Source of the DNA: Macrostomum hystrix
Taxonomy: Eukaryota > Platyhelminthes > Macrostomidae
Assembly (NCBI GenBank): GCA_950097015.1
Contig: CATNEN010000001.1
Location: 11,492,001-11,556,000 of the forward strand
Direction of reading: 5' to 3'
Length of the DNA: 64,000 nucleotides
The notes beneath the pieces are model-generated. The model searched no databases. It was not told the DNA's origin and saw only the letters and a program-made list of their open reading frames with translations. Below, piece after piece: positions 51,506 to 62,559 of this stretch (positions are counted from its first letter, which is position 1; each line of letters opens with the position of its first letter). Made by a program: the position numbers and the translations under genes.

Positions 51506-54500
51506 TTAGCGGTCACGATGCTGCTGCTGCTGCTGCTGCTTAGGCGGGCACTGCGGCTGAACAGGCAGCAACTCCAGTTCGGCTAGCAGGGAGAAATGAT
51601 CTGACGAGATGTGCGGATGCGGGCAGCCGATGATGCCATTCTGGCTGAACCAGGCATCCGGGATCATGTCCAGGTAGCCGATGTTGTTAAAGTGATTGGC
51701 CGTGAAGAATATGTAATCTATGACGCCGCGAAAACCGTAGGTGAAATTCGTGCAACCGTTGGCGCCGAAATAGCACGGCAACAGGTTGAAATCGTGCTCA
51801 AGATGCTCGCAGGCCTCGGACAGAGGACAGCCCCGTCGCGGTGTCAGCTTGTCCAGGATGTTGGCATAGCCTAGCTCCTTGAAGTCCAGGTGGGATTTGT
51901 TCACCCGACCACTGGACAGGTACTCGAAGACACCTAGGTATCAGAATAGGAACATATGCTAGCGAAGGGCTTTAAATAGGACAGTTATAATCTGACTGTA
52001 CAAAATAGGGGAAATTACATTCTAACTGTACAAAATAGGGGAAATTACATTCTAACTGTACGAACTTGGGGAAATTACATTGTAACTGTACGAAATTGGG
52101 GAAATTACATTCTAACTGTACAAAATAGGGGAAATTACATTCTAACTGTACAAAATAGGGGAAATTACATTCTAACTGTACAAAATTGAGGAAATTACAT
52201 TCTAAATGTACAAAATTGAGGAAATTACATTCTAACTGTACAAAATAGGGGAAATTACATTCTAACTGTACAAAATATGGGAAATTACATTCTAACTGTA
52301 CAAAATTGAGGAAATTACATTCTAACTGTACAAAATAGGGGAAATTACATTCTAACTGTACAAAATTGGGGTAATTACATTCTAACTGTACAAAATATGG
52401 GAAATTACATTCTAACTGACCAAATTGGGGTAATTACATTCTAAAAATTGGGGTAATTACATTCTAACTGTACAAAATTGGGGTAATTACATTCTAACTG
52501 TACAAAATAGGGGAAATTGCATTCTAACTGTACAAAATAGGGGAAATTACATTCTAACTGTACAAAATAGGGGAAATTACATTCTAACTGTACAAAATAG
52601 GGGAAATTACATTCTAACTGTACAAAATTGGGGTAATTACATTCTAACTGTACAAAATAGGGGAAATTACATTCTAACTGTACAAAATTGGGGTAATTAC
52701 ATTCTAACTGTACAAAATTGGGGAAATTTCATTCTAACTGTACAAAATAGGGGAAATTACATTCTAACTGTACAAAATAGGGGAAATTACATTCTAACTG
52801 TACGAACTTGGGGAAATTACATTCTAACTGTACTAACTTGGGGAAATTACATTGTAACTGTACTAACTTGGGGAAATTACATTGTAACTGTACGAAATTG
52901 GGGAAATTACATTCTAACTGTACAAAATAGGGGAAATTACATTCTAACTGTACAAATTAGGGGAAATTACATTCTAAATGTACAAAATTGAGGAAATTAC
53001 ATTCTAACTGTACAAAATTGAGGAAATTACATTCTAACTGTACAAAATTGAGGAAATTACATTCTAAATGTACAAAATTGAGGAAATTACATTCTAACTG
53101 TACAAAATAGGGGAAATTACATTCTAACTGTACAAAATATGGGAAATTACATTCTAACTGTACAAAATATGGGATAATTACATTCTAACTGTACAAAATA
53201 GGGGATAATTACAATCCGAATGTAAAAAATGAGTTATAACTCCAGCTAAAGTGCATAAATCTAGGGAATTACTTCTTAATTTGATTGCCCTTAGAGATAA
53301 CTTACAATATAACAGTACAAAAATAGGGGATAACACCTTGTCGATGAAAAAGAGTGACTCACCAGAATCTGGAAGTGAATTGAAATCGCCGCAGATGATA
53401 GTTGGCATGCTGGAAACATCCACACCATCAGCACCCGGATTGCTCTGCAACAGGTGGTCCTCAATTTTCTTCCAGAGAGCGGACAGCAGCATGATGGACT
53501 GGATGAGTTTCACATCGGAGAACTCCGGGTCCCAGTGAATATGAGCGGTCGACACCACTAGCTGGCGCTTTTGCCCGGTGGACTCTTCTAGCACTTCGAA
53601 TATGGCCATGATGGCGATGTTGTCACGCACCATCACCCGATTGATCATCTGCTGATTGGCCTGAGAGTGACGTTAGTTGTTCACACCGACATAATTAACT
53701 GGTTTGGGCATTTGCCAGTTCTACCTTTACAGCCTCCTACATGCCTACCCATTCTATCTACCTATCTAACCATAGGTAGGTAGATATATCTACCTATCTA
53801 CCCATTCTATCTACCTATTTACCCATTCTATCTACCTATCTACCCTACCTATCTACCTATTTACCCATTCTATCTACCTATCTACCCATCTACCCATTAT
53901 ATCTACCTATCTACCCATTCTATCTATCTGCATATTCTATCTACCCATTCTATCTACCTATCTACCCATTCTATCTATCTATCTACCCCTTAAACTATCT
54001 ACCTATCTACCCAACCTATCTACCCATTCTATCTATCTGCATATTCTATCTACCTATTTTATCTACCTGTCTACCCAGTCTATATACCTATTTTATCTAC
54101 CCTTTTACCTACAAATCTACCCTTTCTACCCCTACAACGTACCTGTCCACCCATTCTATCTACCTGCCTACCTATTTTATCTACCGGTCTATTCATTCTA
54201 TCCACTCATTTTATTCATTCTATCTCTTGTCGACCCATTCTATCTATCTATCTACCCATTAAACTCTACCGGCCTACCCTTTCTATCTACCTGTTGACCT
54301 ACTCTATCTACAAATCTACCCAGTCTACCTACCCTTTCTTTCACTTATTCTCTCAATAGGCTAGGCAATTAACCTTGCAGTCTTTCTCGTATCTCTCCAC
54401 GGCCATCTGGGAGAACTCGATGAGGTCCTCCTTGATCAGGGTGAATCGATCTCGCTTCCAGAAGATGGCCACACCGTCAACATACTTGCTCTCATTGGCC

Positions 54501-55585
54501 GACATAGTCCTTGCCCGACTCTTGGGACTGAAGATGCCTTCGTAGCCATTCTTAGCCAGTTCAGGGCGGAAGAACACGCCGAATTGTTCAGTCTCCACCT
54601 CCTGCAGGCAAACAATGTCGGCCTGGTAGGCTCGCAATTCGTCCATAATGCCGCGCCTACGATACTCCCACTGTAGAGCCCAGGACGGACAATATGGATA
54701 TTGTTTCTTAGTGGCGTAGGCTTCGCACAGTACATTATAGCACATCACGGTGAAAGCTGTGCCACCGCCGGTAGAAACATTGGCCGAATCGCGACCCAGA
54801 TAGCACCAGTTGCGGCTAGGCGGTGGCGGCATAGCAAAGCCTGCAACAGTTTTGTTAATAAGATAAATTCAAACTACACTACTGTTAGTAAAAATGTTAA
54901 CTTTGTTGCCAGAATTATTCAATTAAGAAGTAATACTTTGAGAGACAGAATTCTAAGTACACTACTAATAGTAGAAATAAAAACATATGACAAGATATTC
55001 TTATTAAAAATAGAATCTATGCGATTTTAAAGGGAAAATGTTGTTAAATTCGAACTCACCTTCGCTATCCAACAGCCAGGAGAGCATACTTTGAGTAGTC
55101 TCACTATTATACAATTGCAGTATGTCCGGATTCAACGGGTTATGGTTGAGATTTAGCACAGTCAGCTGGAATAGTCGGCCCAGCTGCATTGGCAGGCACC
55201 GAATCTGATTGCCCTGCAGCTGCAGCTCTTTCAATTCGCTCAATTCGCCAATCTCCGGTGGCAGAATTTTCACGCTGTTGTAGGACAGATCCAGGTGGAC
55301 GAGATTTTTCAGCAGGGCAATCTCGCCAGGAATCCGGCTAATCCTATTGTGGGACATGTACAAATAGCGCAGGAAGGTCATTGTGCACAGGCCGGTTGGG
55401 AAGACTTTCACGCCGCCAATTATTTCTAGTTGATCCCAGGATGTTTTGTGCTTTAATGGCTCCTTCTGATCTGGCTTAGCAACCGTAGGCTGGGTAGAAA
55501 CTGGTCGGTGATGAGAATTGCGAGTTAGAAATTGCACCTGGCGACTGCCGCTTAGGTTAATCTCCCATTTGCGTTTGCGTTGCAT
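51506..55585 (-). CDS. CNOT6: CCR4-NOT deadenylase catalytic subunit CNOT6/CCR4 (4 exons, 572 aa)
   Basis: Exons on the minus strand: 55585-55060, 54840-54374, 53660-53363, 51933-51506; phases agree and the total is 572 codons plus TAA. The enzyme shortens mRNA poly(A) tails within the cytoplasmic CCR4-NOT complex. Residues about 60-165 hold the leucine-rich repeats that bind CAF1 (N-R-I-S-R-I-P, L-D-L-S-Y-N-S, L-Q-L-Q-G-N-Q). The endonuclease/exonuclease/phosphatase fold follows with its catalytic set in place: L-Q-E-V-E-T-E, A-H-I-H-W-D-P, D-F-N-S-L-P-D-S-G and S-D-H-F-S-L. C-P-S-W-A-L-Q-W and F-S-P-K-S-R-A-R-T-M are family hallmarks. Length is close to human CNOT6 (557 aa). The exon 2 donor is GTTAAT. 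The C-terminus ends in a Q run. Confidence 0.93.
51990..53225. repeat. CNOT6 intron 3 minisatellite, 30-bp unit, about 41 copies
   Basis: The unit is GGGGAAATTACATTCTAACT plus GTACAAAATA with GTAATTAC, CGAACTTG and TGAGG variants. It fills most of intron 51934-53362. A block of CGAACTTGG variants recurs at both ends (52060 and 52800-52900). Confidence 0.96.
53740..54345. repeat. CNOT6 intron 2 TATCTACC simple repeat
   Basis: An irregular (TATCTACC)n and (CATTCTATCTACCTATCTACC)n tract, 4-bp based, occupying most of intron 53661-54373. Confidence 0.93.
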
Positions 55586-55844
55586 TTGTGCTGTTTGGTA
55601 TTGATGTTTTATAATGATTCTATTTAGGACTATAGAAAATATTATCTGAAATTGGTGCAGTTGAAAGAATTCTGCTGTTTTATTTAGACAATAATCACAG
55701 ACAATGAATTAGCAGCGATGGCGAATCCATATCTAATAAAAAATAACAATATAATTATTACAATATAGTCAACAATAGTACGAGACGCAGCCAGCATGGT
55801 TACATGAGAGAACTTTGTGAGAAAATAATGTTTGAGAAGAATGG

Positions 55845-56095
55845 AGAGAAGGCTTGGGGGCTTGTCGTGCAATTTACGCCCTAGAGGGCCAACCCCAAGG
55901 CACAGTGGGAGTGTACACTGCCTGACAATGAGAAAGTCAGGGCAGATGTACACACCCTGTCTGAGTGTGTGCCTGCGTACAGTATCTGTGTGCGCCTGTG
56001 CTCAGGACTCAGCGAAATGGGCAGAATTGCCTCCACGCTGGCTGCGGGTCTAGTGTTACCAAATGATGTACCAGTGCTCAGCATTCCTGCAAATT
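55845..56095 (+). mobile_element. SINE family B lacking its tRNA head
   Basis: It begins inside the body (GGAGAGAAGGCTTGGGGGCT) and runs through GTGAGAAAGTCAGGG-like and GATGTACACACC sequence to the 3' end. It lies 260 bp from the CNOT6 start codon. Confidence 0.88.
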
Positions 56096-56522
56096 TCGAT
56101 TAATTATAATGGGCTGGGATTAAAACTCCCTAACAATCGTTCAAAGCAGCTCTAACCACTTGACTACAAGCACACTAAGAACCCTAAGGATATTTAATGA
56201 AGTTTAAAACAACAAGTACTTTTGTTAAAATGAAATCAAGCTTTTGCTCGATGTCGACTTGATCAATTGTATCATCGAAGTATAAATTAAACTTTAATTT
56301 TCGCATCGGCTAACAGCAACAGTAGCAACAGCAGCAGCTTCTTACAGAGCTACTCATTATTAACATAAGCAGAAGCGAAACAGAGAAACATGGATTACTG
56401 TTTTATCAATTCTAAAATTAAACAACAAAATGCAGTCGGAGCAGATACCTGTGTAGCAAAATAGAACACGTTGACAAATATGGAAACTAATGAATTTTTG
56501 CAATTAAAAATAATAAGCTAAT
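56096..56522. other. Spacer or 3' UTR of the TOX-like gene
   Basis: AT-rich with a short CAGCAGCAG tract near 56320. Nothing else recognised. Confidence 0.45.
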
Positions 56523-57262
56523 CTAATCGGACTGGGACAGTGTCGCGTACAACTGTCTGACATCTCCAATGTGTCTCAAGCAGCAATCTGTAGAACAATA
56601 CTCTCCGTCCCATTGTGGATCATCAATTGATAAATTGCTGCAACCGTCTCGGACGCAGAACCGTTTAGCTGGCGGTCTGGATGGCGGCTTGGCTCGAATA
56701 AATCGATGGCGCGCTTCAGCGGCCGCGGCAGCCGCCTCAGCAGCAGCGCCTGAATCGTCGGGTTCAAGAGCTTCGACAGAGCTCTTCTTCTTATCGTCCT
56801 GGCTCTCGTGACTGCTTGTATCGCTAGCGCTGTGATTGCTATCAGCGCTGTCTGCATTGCTACTGCTAACACTGCTAACACTACTGACGCTACTCACATC
56901 ATCCTCAGCTCTGTTACTAATAGTAGCATTATTTGCATTGTTTTTAGAGGATTTCGACTTTGTTTTCGATTTCTTCTGTTTGCTGCTTGTCTGCTTTTTT
57001 ACTACAGACTTTGCTAATTTGCTATTTGACTGTTTGGCAGCCGTAGCCGCGTCCATAGCAACTAGGGACGCAGAGGAAACTGGCATGTTTGACATGTTGG
57101 AGAAACTGTGAAAGCGCCACTGATCTCGCAGATCGGCCATCTGGGGCTGAGAACTGCGCTTTGGTCGGCCAGCGGCTAAACTGACCGACATGACTATCTC
57201 AGGTGCGTCAACTGCCGCTGAAGCATTGATTGTTACTGGCTGGTGGGCCATTTGAACCAATC
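56523..57262 (-). CDS. TOX-family protein, C-terminal exon (partial)
   Basis: The minus-strand frame runs from an acceptor (CTGAATTAG, exon start 57262, with two bases of a split codon) to TAG at 56523. It codes for about 245 residues: a Q/A/S-rich start, a Lys/Ser-rich basic patch, a Ser/Asp-rich stretch, an alanine run and then a Cys module C-V-R-D-G-C-x(11-12)-W-D-G-E-Y-C-S-T-D-C ending R-D-V or similar. This module matches the conserved C-terminus of TOX2/3/4 transcription cofactors (C-x4-C...W-D-x-E-Y-C-S-x-x-C). The diagnostic HMG box should lie on upstream exons and is not visible up to 64000, so the intron would exceed 6.7 kb. An ATG at 57251 could also start a short form. The assignment rests on the Cys module only. 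Confidence 0.6.
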
Positions 57263-58070
57263 CTAATTCAGGTGAACTGAAATGTTAAATATTCATTCGT
57301 GTATTTAATATCAAATATTTTTTCATTGACTGCACATTTTCATTATGGAACACACAAATTTAACCTGTTTTCAAGACACTCAGATGAAATTGGAGTTTCA
57401 GTTACATTTATAAACTACACTCATTCCAATTTTCTCATTACTTTATGAAACATTTTGACTGACCTAGTAAATTTAAAATAGCTGTTTTGATTATTCTGTT
57501 TCTAGCAATGCTTGACAAAAGTGATTAAATAGATATCTAAAAAAGCGAGTATTAGTTTTTTGGAAAGCTAATCAGGCTAGTTTTAAATACTTTCAGAGAA
57601 CTTTATATTACTTATAGTATTTAATGACACAGGAAAGCACAGAATTAACAGAAAGTTTTGTGGACTTCATAGAAAGCATAATTAAAGCTAGATAAAAAGC
57701 CACTGCCCTGAGGCCCATAGTTAGAATGCGAAAACACAATAGCTATTCTCCTTTCAGTGAGTTTTAATTTTCCCTTTAAATTTCAATATTTCATTTCTTG
57801 TTTTAATGCCTTTGTTTATTTCAAAAATTTGTTTTTTTTGTTCTTTTTTCAAATATTTTATTAACCTAAAATTATGCATGCTACTGTTTTCCTATCGCCT
57901 TCTCTTTAAAAAAATCAATTTGTTTAACCTCAAACATAAAATAAACAAAAAATCAGCACCCAATCGGCGTGCGCACCTCAATAATAATAATTATAATAAT
58001 TACTGAAAAAATAACAATAAGCATTTCTATTTACATTTGAGGGATGGGTTTTGTTAAAGCAGCAAGAATG
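57263..58070. other. AT-rich DNA, presumed TOX-like intron
   Basis: No exon-like frame or repeat is seen. Confidence 0.45.
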
Positions 58071-58073
58071 GGG

Positions 58074-58378
58074 GTTGGGTGGCAGAGTGGTTAGTGCATT
58101 AACCACTGGGCTTGATTCTGTGGTGAGACCACATTTATCTAGTGTGAATCAGTGATAGAAAGCTTGTGCAATTGTGCAATTTATACCATTGAGGGCACAG
58201 TTGCAGTGAACACTGCCTGATGCTAAGAATGTCAGGGCAGATGTAAACACCTGTGTGCATATGGGCTCAGGAGTCAGCAAATTGGGCAGAGTTGCCCCCT
58301 TGCTGGCTGTGCGTCTCTCACCAAACCCTCACCAAATGATCTGCTATCATCTGTAGCCCTCTTGCAAGTATTCCTATT
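58074..58378 (+). mobile_element. SINE family B, old diverged copy
   Basis: GTTGGGTGGCAGAGTGGTTA keeps the A box, and GTCAGGGCAGATGTAAACAC plus CTCAGGAGTCAGCAAATTGG keep the body. Many CG sites have decayed to TG or CA, so it is older than the other copies. Confidence 0.85.
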
Positions 58379-58379
58379 A

Positions 58380-60880
58380 TTAAGCAGCATGAATTAAATT
58401 TAACTTTAATTCTAATATTAAACCAGACACTTCTATCATTACAAACATTAAATATTGTGAAATTTCAGAAAAATCATACCCTCTAATGGAGCCAATTTAA
58501 AAAAGCTGCGGACACTCCTGCTAGGCGCGCAGTTGGTTTCAAGAAAAAGAGCGCAAGTGCTATATATCTTCAGTTTGACTTAACGTAGTGATTGATTTTG
58601 AGAAAAAATGTTGAAAGACCTTTTTTGATCTCCGTAGTGTATTTCTATAATTACACAAAGTGTGGCTGCACAGACAGGAATTTCTTTCTGTGCGCCAATT
58701 GGCTCCAATAGGGAGCATACCTAAAAATCTAAAATAATAATTTTAACCTTGTTCCAAAATATCAATTCAACAAAATGTTCTGAATTTTAGAAGATATTCT
58801 AAATATTCTAAAAAACATTATCAAAATCATCTTTTTTCTACTATAGCATGTGATATAGTTTTATATTGTCCCATACTTTGCTATATAAATGTTTTCAATT
58901 GGTTTCCTGCCTTGCAGAGCAAACTTTCTGACTAAAATAATTTTTGTTTGCCTTAGTTCTGATTTGAATCACTGTTTTCTAGTTGTCAAACTAAACAACA
59001 GAGTGCACTAGACTCAACATTTACTATAGCCTTAAAATAGTATAGTATAATTACAAAATGCCTAGGATAAGATATGATAGATTGTCCTTCTTGACTGCCC
59101 CATCTTTCTTTTTTCTTTAGAGTTGTTCAAAGACAGCCACACAGCCAAGTTGAAAAGTTTTTTTAATGACAGCTTTAAAAGCCATTATCTTTCATAAAAA
59201 AAATATATGCAGAACTATATGATTGCAAAATTGTTAAGTTGATAGTAACAAATTATACAACTATTTAATTTGGATTCTGAGCTTGCAGTTTGGCATGAAA
59301 TTTGCCATAGGCCTATCTTCACCTAAATCATAATATAAAAAATTCACTATGGTAAAATTCTGACATTGGAATCAATCCTGGATGTACTTGTAGAAACAAA
59401 AATATTTTATGCTACAGAAAATATATTTTTAGGCCTACAGTGTTTTGCAGATTCTTATGCCCTGAAGATCTAAAATTCACAGTTTTACTTTTTTCTTTAA
59501 ACATATATTTTATAAATAGTCCCTAGGCTATACAAAAATGACATTGCCATTGGGTTGGGACACTACTAATAATTGAAATACAAAAGATATGACCTATGTA
59601 GTTATATTGGACGCCTTGTTAATAATTATTTAAAGTAAGAAAAATATGCTGTTATTTAATTACAGCAAAATGGATTATGGACTTAAGAAACTAAGTTAAC
59701 AAGTAACTTTAAGCCAAAGGTAACCGAGCTAACCTAGCTTACAGGCAGGTTTTTTTTATTATAGGGTGTAATTTACAGCCTGAAATTTGGATTTGCACCC
59801 AGTTTTTGGCACTGGATCCAACTCGTGCATCTGCATTTTTTAGATTAAGATGCATGCAAGTCATTTCTAAGCAAAAGTTACAAACAAAACATCATGTATT
59901 AAATATATTGAACATAATGAAATAATAAGATAATTAATTATTCATCCCAACAAAATTCGCAAATCTAGACCTAGATGCAAGTTGCATCCTGGTTTTCATA
60001 TTTGCATCCATTTTTAAGCTTGAGATGCAAGCTTGCATCCATCTATTTGGCAGAAAAAACGCTGCTTACAGGTAGGGTAGGTTAGTCATTTTTTCTGAGA
60101 ATATGCAATCAACATTAAAATTATTTTAGAGATATAACAAAACTTTCCATACGTATTCTACAAAAATTCTGATAGAGCAACCTAAAGATTGCAAAAAGGT
60201 TCTATTTTTTTAGAAATAAAAATGCTGTCATGCTTCTAATGCAGTTATAATGCGTTAGATAGGCAAATTCTATCTTCTATGAGAAGAATCTTGGAGAAGT
60301 GAAATCTAGTGGTCCTTGGTTTTGTAAGTTAGCTAAAGTGGAAGAAATTTTTTGATTACGTTTTTTTTTCAACTAGGAAAAAATGAGTATTAATATGCTT
60401 AAAAACTGCAGCTAGTTAGGTCGAAGTGCAGTCCGGAAAAATCGCCAACGAGGAGCGAAGGCAATTTTTTCGGACAAACGAGACCGAGATAAGATGTCCC
60501 GGAGACTCCCCCAACGTAAAATCAACGTTTTAGAAACTAAAATTGATGCAGAATTAAAACCACTTCAGATGAAACCATGTGTGACCCCTCTATGGACGTA
60601 AAACATTTAGGGCTACAAGATGTGTGACGTGAAAGTTCCATAGCAACGCGTCTTGGTTGCCATGGCAACAAAAAAGTGACTTTTTTTAGACCCGTCCAAA
60701 TCTTGAATCTCAAAAAATAAGGATTCACAATATGGAGTCAAAAATTGATTGAACCCAACTTTTGGCGAATTTTCAGACCTTCAAGACACTGATTGGTTAT
60801 TTTCCGCTAAATGCTTACCTTGATAGGTAATTCTGTAAAAGTGTGTTTTTTAAGTGTCAAAAAATGCGCATTTTTATCAA
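58380..60880. other. AT-rich DNA without recognised genes
   Basis: The region holds CTTGCATCC and TTGCATCC motifs near 59790-60045 in both orientations, but no coding exon. Confidence 0.45.
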
Positions 60881-60888
60881 CTTTCAAC

Positions 60889-60936
60889 TGACGCAGCTCA
60901 AAGGTCGCGCGTCAGCGCGACCTTTGAGCTGCGTCA
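60889..60936. repeat. Perfect 22-bp hairpin with 4-nt loop
   Basis: The left arm 60889-60910 (TGACGCAGCTCAAAGGTCGC plus GC) and the right arm 60915-60936 are exact inverted repeats around GTCA. It is GC-rich within AT-rich DNA. Confidence 0.95.
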
Positions 60937-61487
60937 TTCTAACAAAGGCACCTGGGACTCTTACATGACGCACGACTTTAACCAAGATACTCACTTTAAC
61001 TGTACATTCGCACCTGTTAATTACATTCGAATATTCGACGGGTAGGTATTCGAACCGAAATAAAGGAAATTCAACCTTGTTGCGAGACTCTAAAAAGTAA
61101 ATGAATGCTGTCATTTAGGTAAGATCTACATGTTTATAACACATTTTGAGCCGTTTCGTTGCACTGACTCTGAGCCATACACTGCTAAAGTCGATAAACG
61201 TGATTTAGGCTATTTTTATGCATTTTTCATAATACAAATGTACAAAAAATAAGAAACGACGACATGCTAGGAAAATCAGACTTTTTAGGCAAGGTGCACA
61301 ACTAAATTGCGCACAATATGTATATCTTGAAATTTCGTCTTAGTCTATTGACGTCGCTGCCGGTACAGAAATGTACTTTAACGACGGTACGGGGGGCTTG
61401 CAAATCGAACATACTTTTTAGCCTGTAACTTTTGAGCGGATTACCGGAGCACGACGCACTTGGTGTCATTGAACTACATTTTAGATG

Positions 61488-62551
61488 TACTTTAATTTGA
61501 ATGTATGTTCGCTGTCATTGCACGATGCGTTGTACACCTCAGGTCAGGTCACGTGACTTGCTGGAAATGAAATAATGACTTTGTACCTATACTAAGGATA
61601 GGTGAAGCGTAAGAATGAGCCAAAATTTGTACTTATTAGAAACACCTAGATGACTACTGTCAGAAAAAATGATATTCACGTCTGTCAGTTGCAAAATTTT
61701 GTTATAATTGACTTTTAAAATCGAAAAACGTGATTTTGTGCAAAAACAACCCATATGAGCACACATAGGGTGAAAAATTTATTGATTTTCGCTATGAGGT
61801 TCTTAGCTTCCAAGAGCACTATTGTGCCCAGTAAACACGTACAGATGACTGCTATCTTCGTTAGTGTGCGAAAATTCGTATTTTTACGCTAATAACATTT
61901 ACCGAATTACGAGGTTCCGGTGTTATGCGTTTTTTTTGCTATATTTCACGCTGCCATTTATTAATGATGCTACGCCAGGCCCTCAGTGTGGTGTCAATAA
62001 TTAGCATTTAAAAAGTGCTTTAATTTGAGTGTATGTTCGCTGGCATTGCACGATGCGTTGTACACCTCAGGCCAGGTCACGTGACTTGCTGGAAATGAAA
62101 TAATGACTTTGTACCTATACTAAGGATAGGTGAAGCATAAGAATGACCCATATTAGTACTTATTAGAAACATCTAGATGACGACTCTCAGAAAAAGTGAG
62201 ATTCACGTCTGTCAGTTGCAAAAAAAATTTATAATTGACTCTCAAAATCGAAAAACGTGATTTTGTGCAAAAACAACCCATTTGAGCACTACATAGGGCG
62301 GAAAATATATTAATTTTCGCTATGAGGTTCTTAGCTTCCAAGAGCACTATTGTGCCCAGTAAACACGTACAGATGACTGCCATCTTCGTTAGTGTGCGAA
62401 AATTCGTATTTTGACGCTATTAACATTTTACCGAATTACGAGGTTCCGGTACTATGCGTTTTTTTGCTATATTTCACGCTGCCATTTATTAACGATGCTA
62501 CGCCAGGCCTTTAGTGTGGTGTCAATAAATAGCATTTAACAAGTGCTTTAA
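61488..62551. repeat. Tandem duplication, 528-bp period
   Basis: TTGTACCTATACTAAGGATA occurs at 61581 and again at 62109. The flanking sequence matches closely from about 61488 (TACTTTAATTTGA) through TGCTACGCCAGGCC at about 61967 and about 62495. Each copy contains TCACGTGACTTGCTGG. No coding frame spans it. Confidence 0.85.
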
Positions 62552-62559
62552 GATGACAT

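Noticed and set aside
51990-53225. CRISPR-like direct repeat array
   Set aside because: There are no unique spacers; the units are contiguous. The window is clearly eukaryotic.
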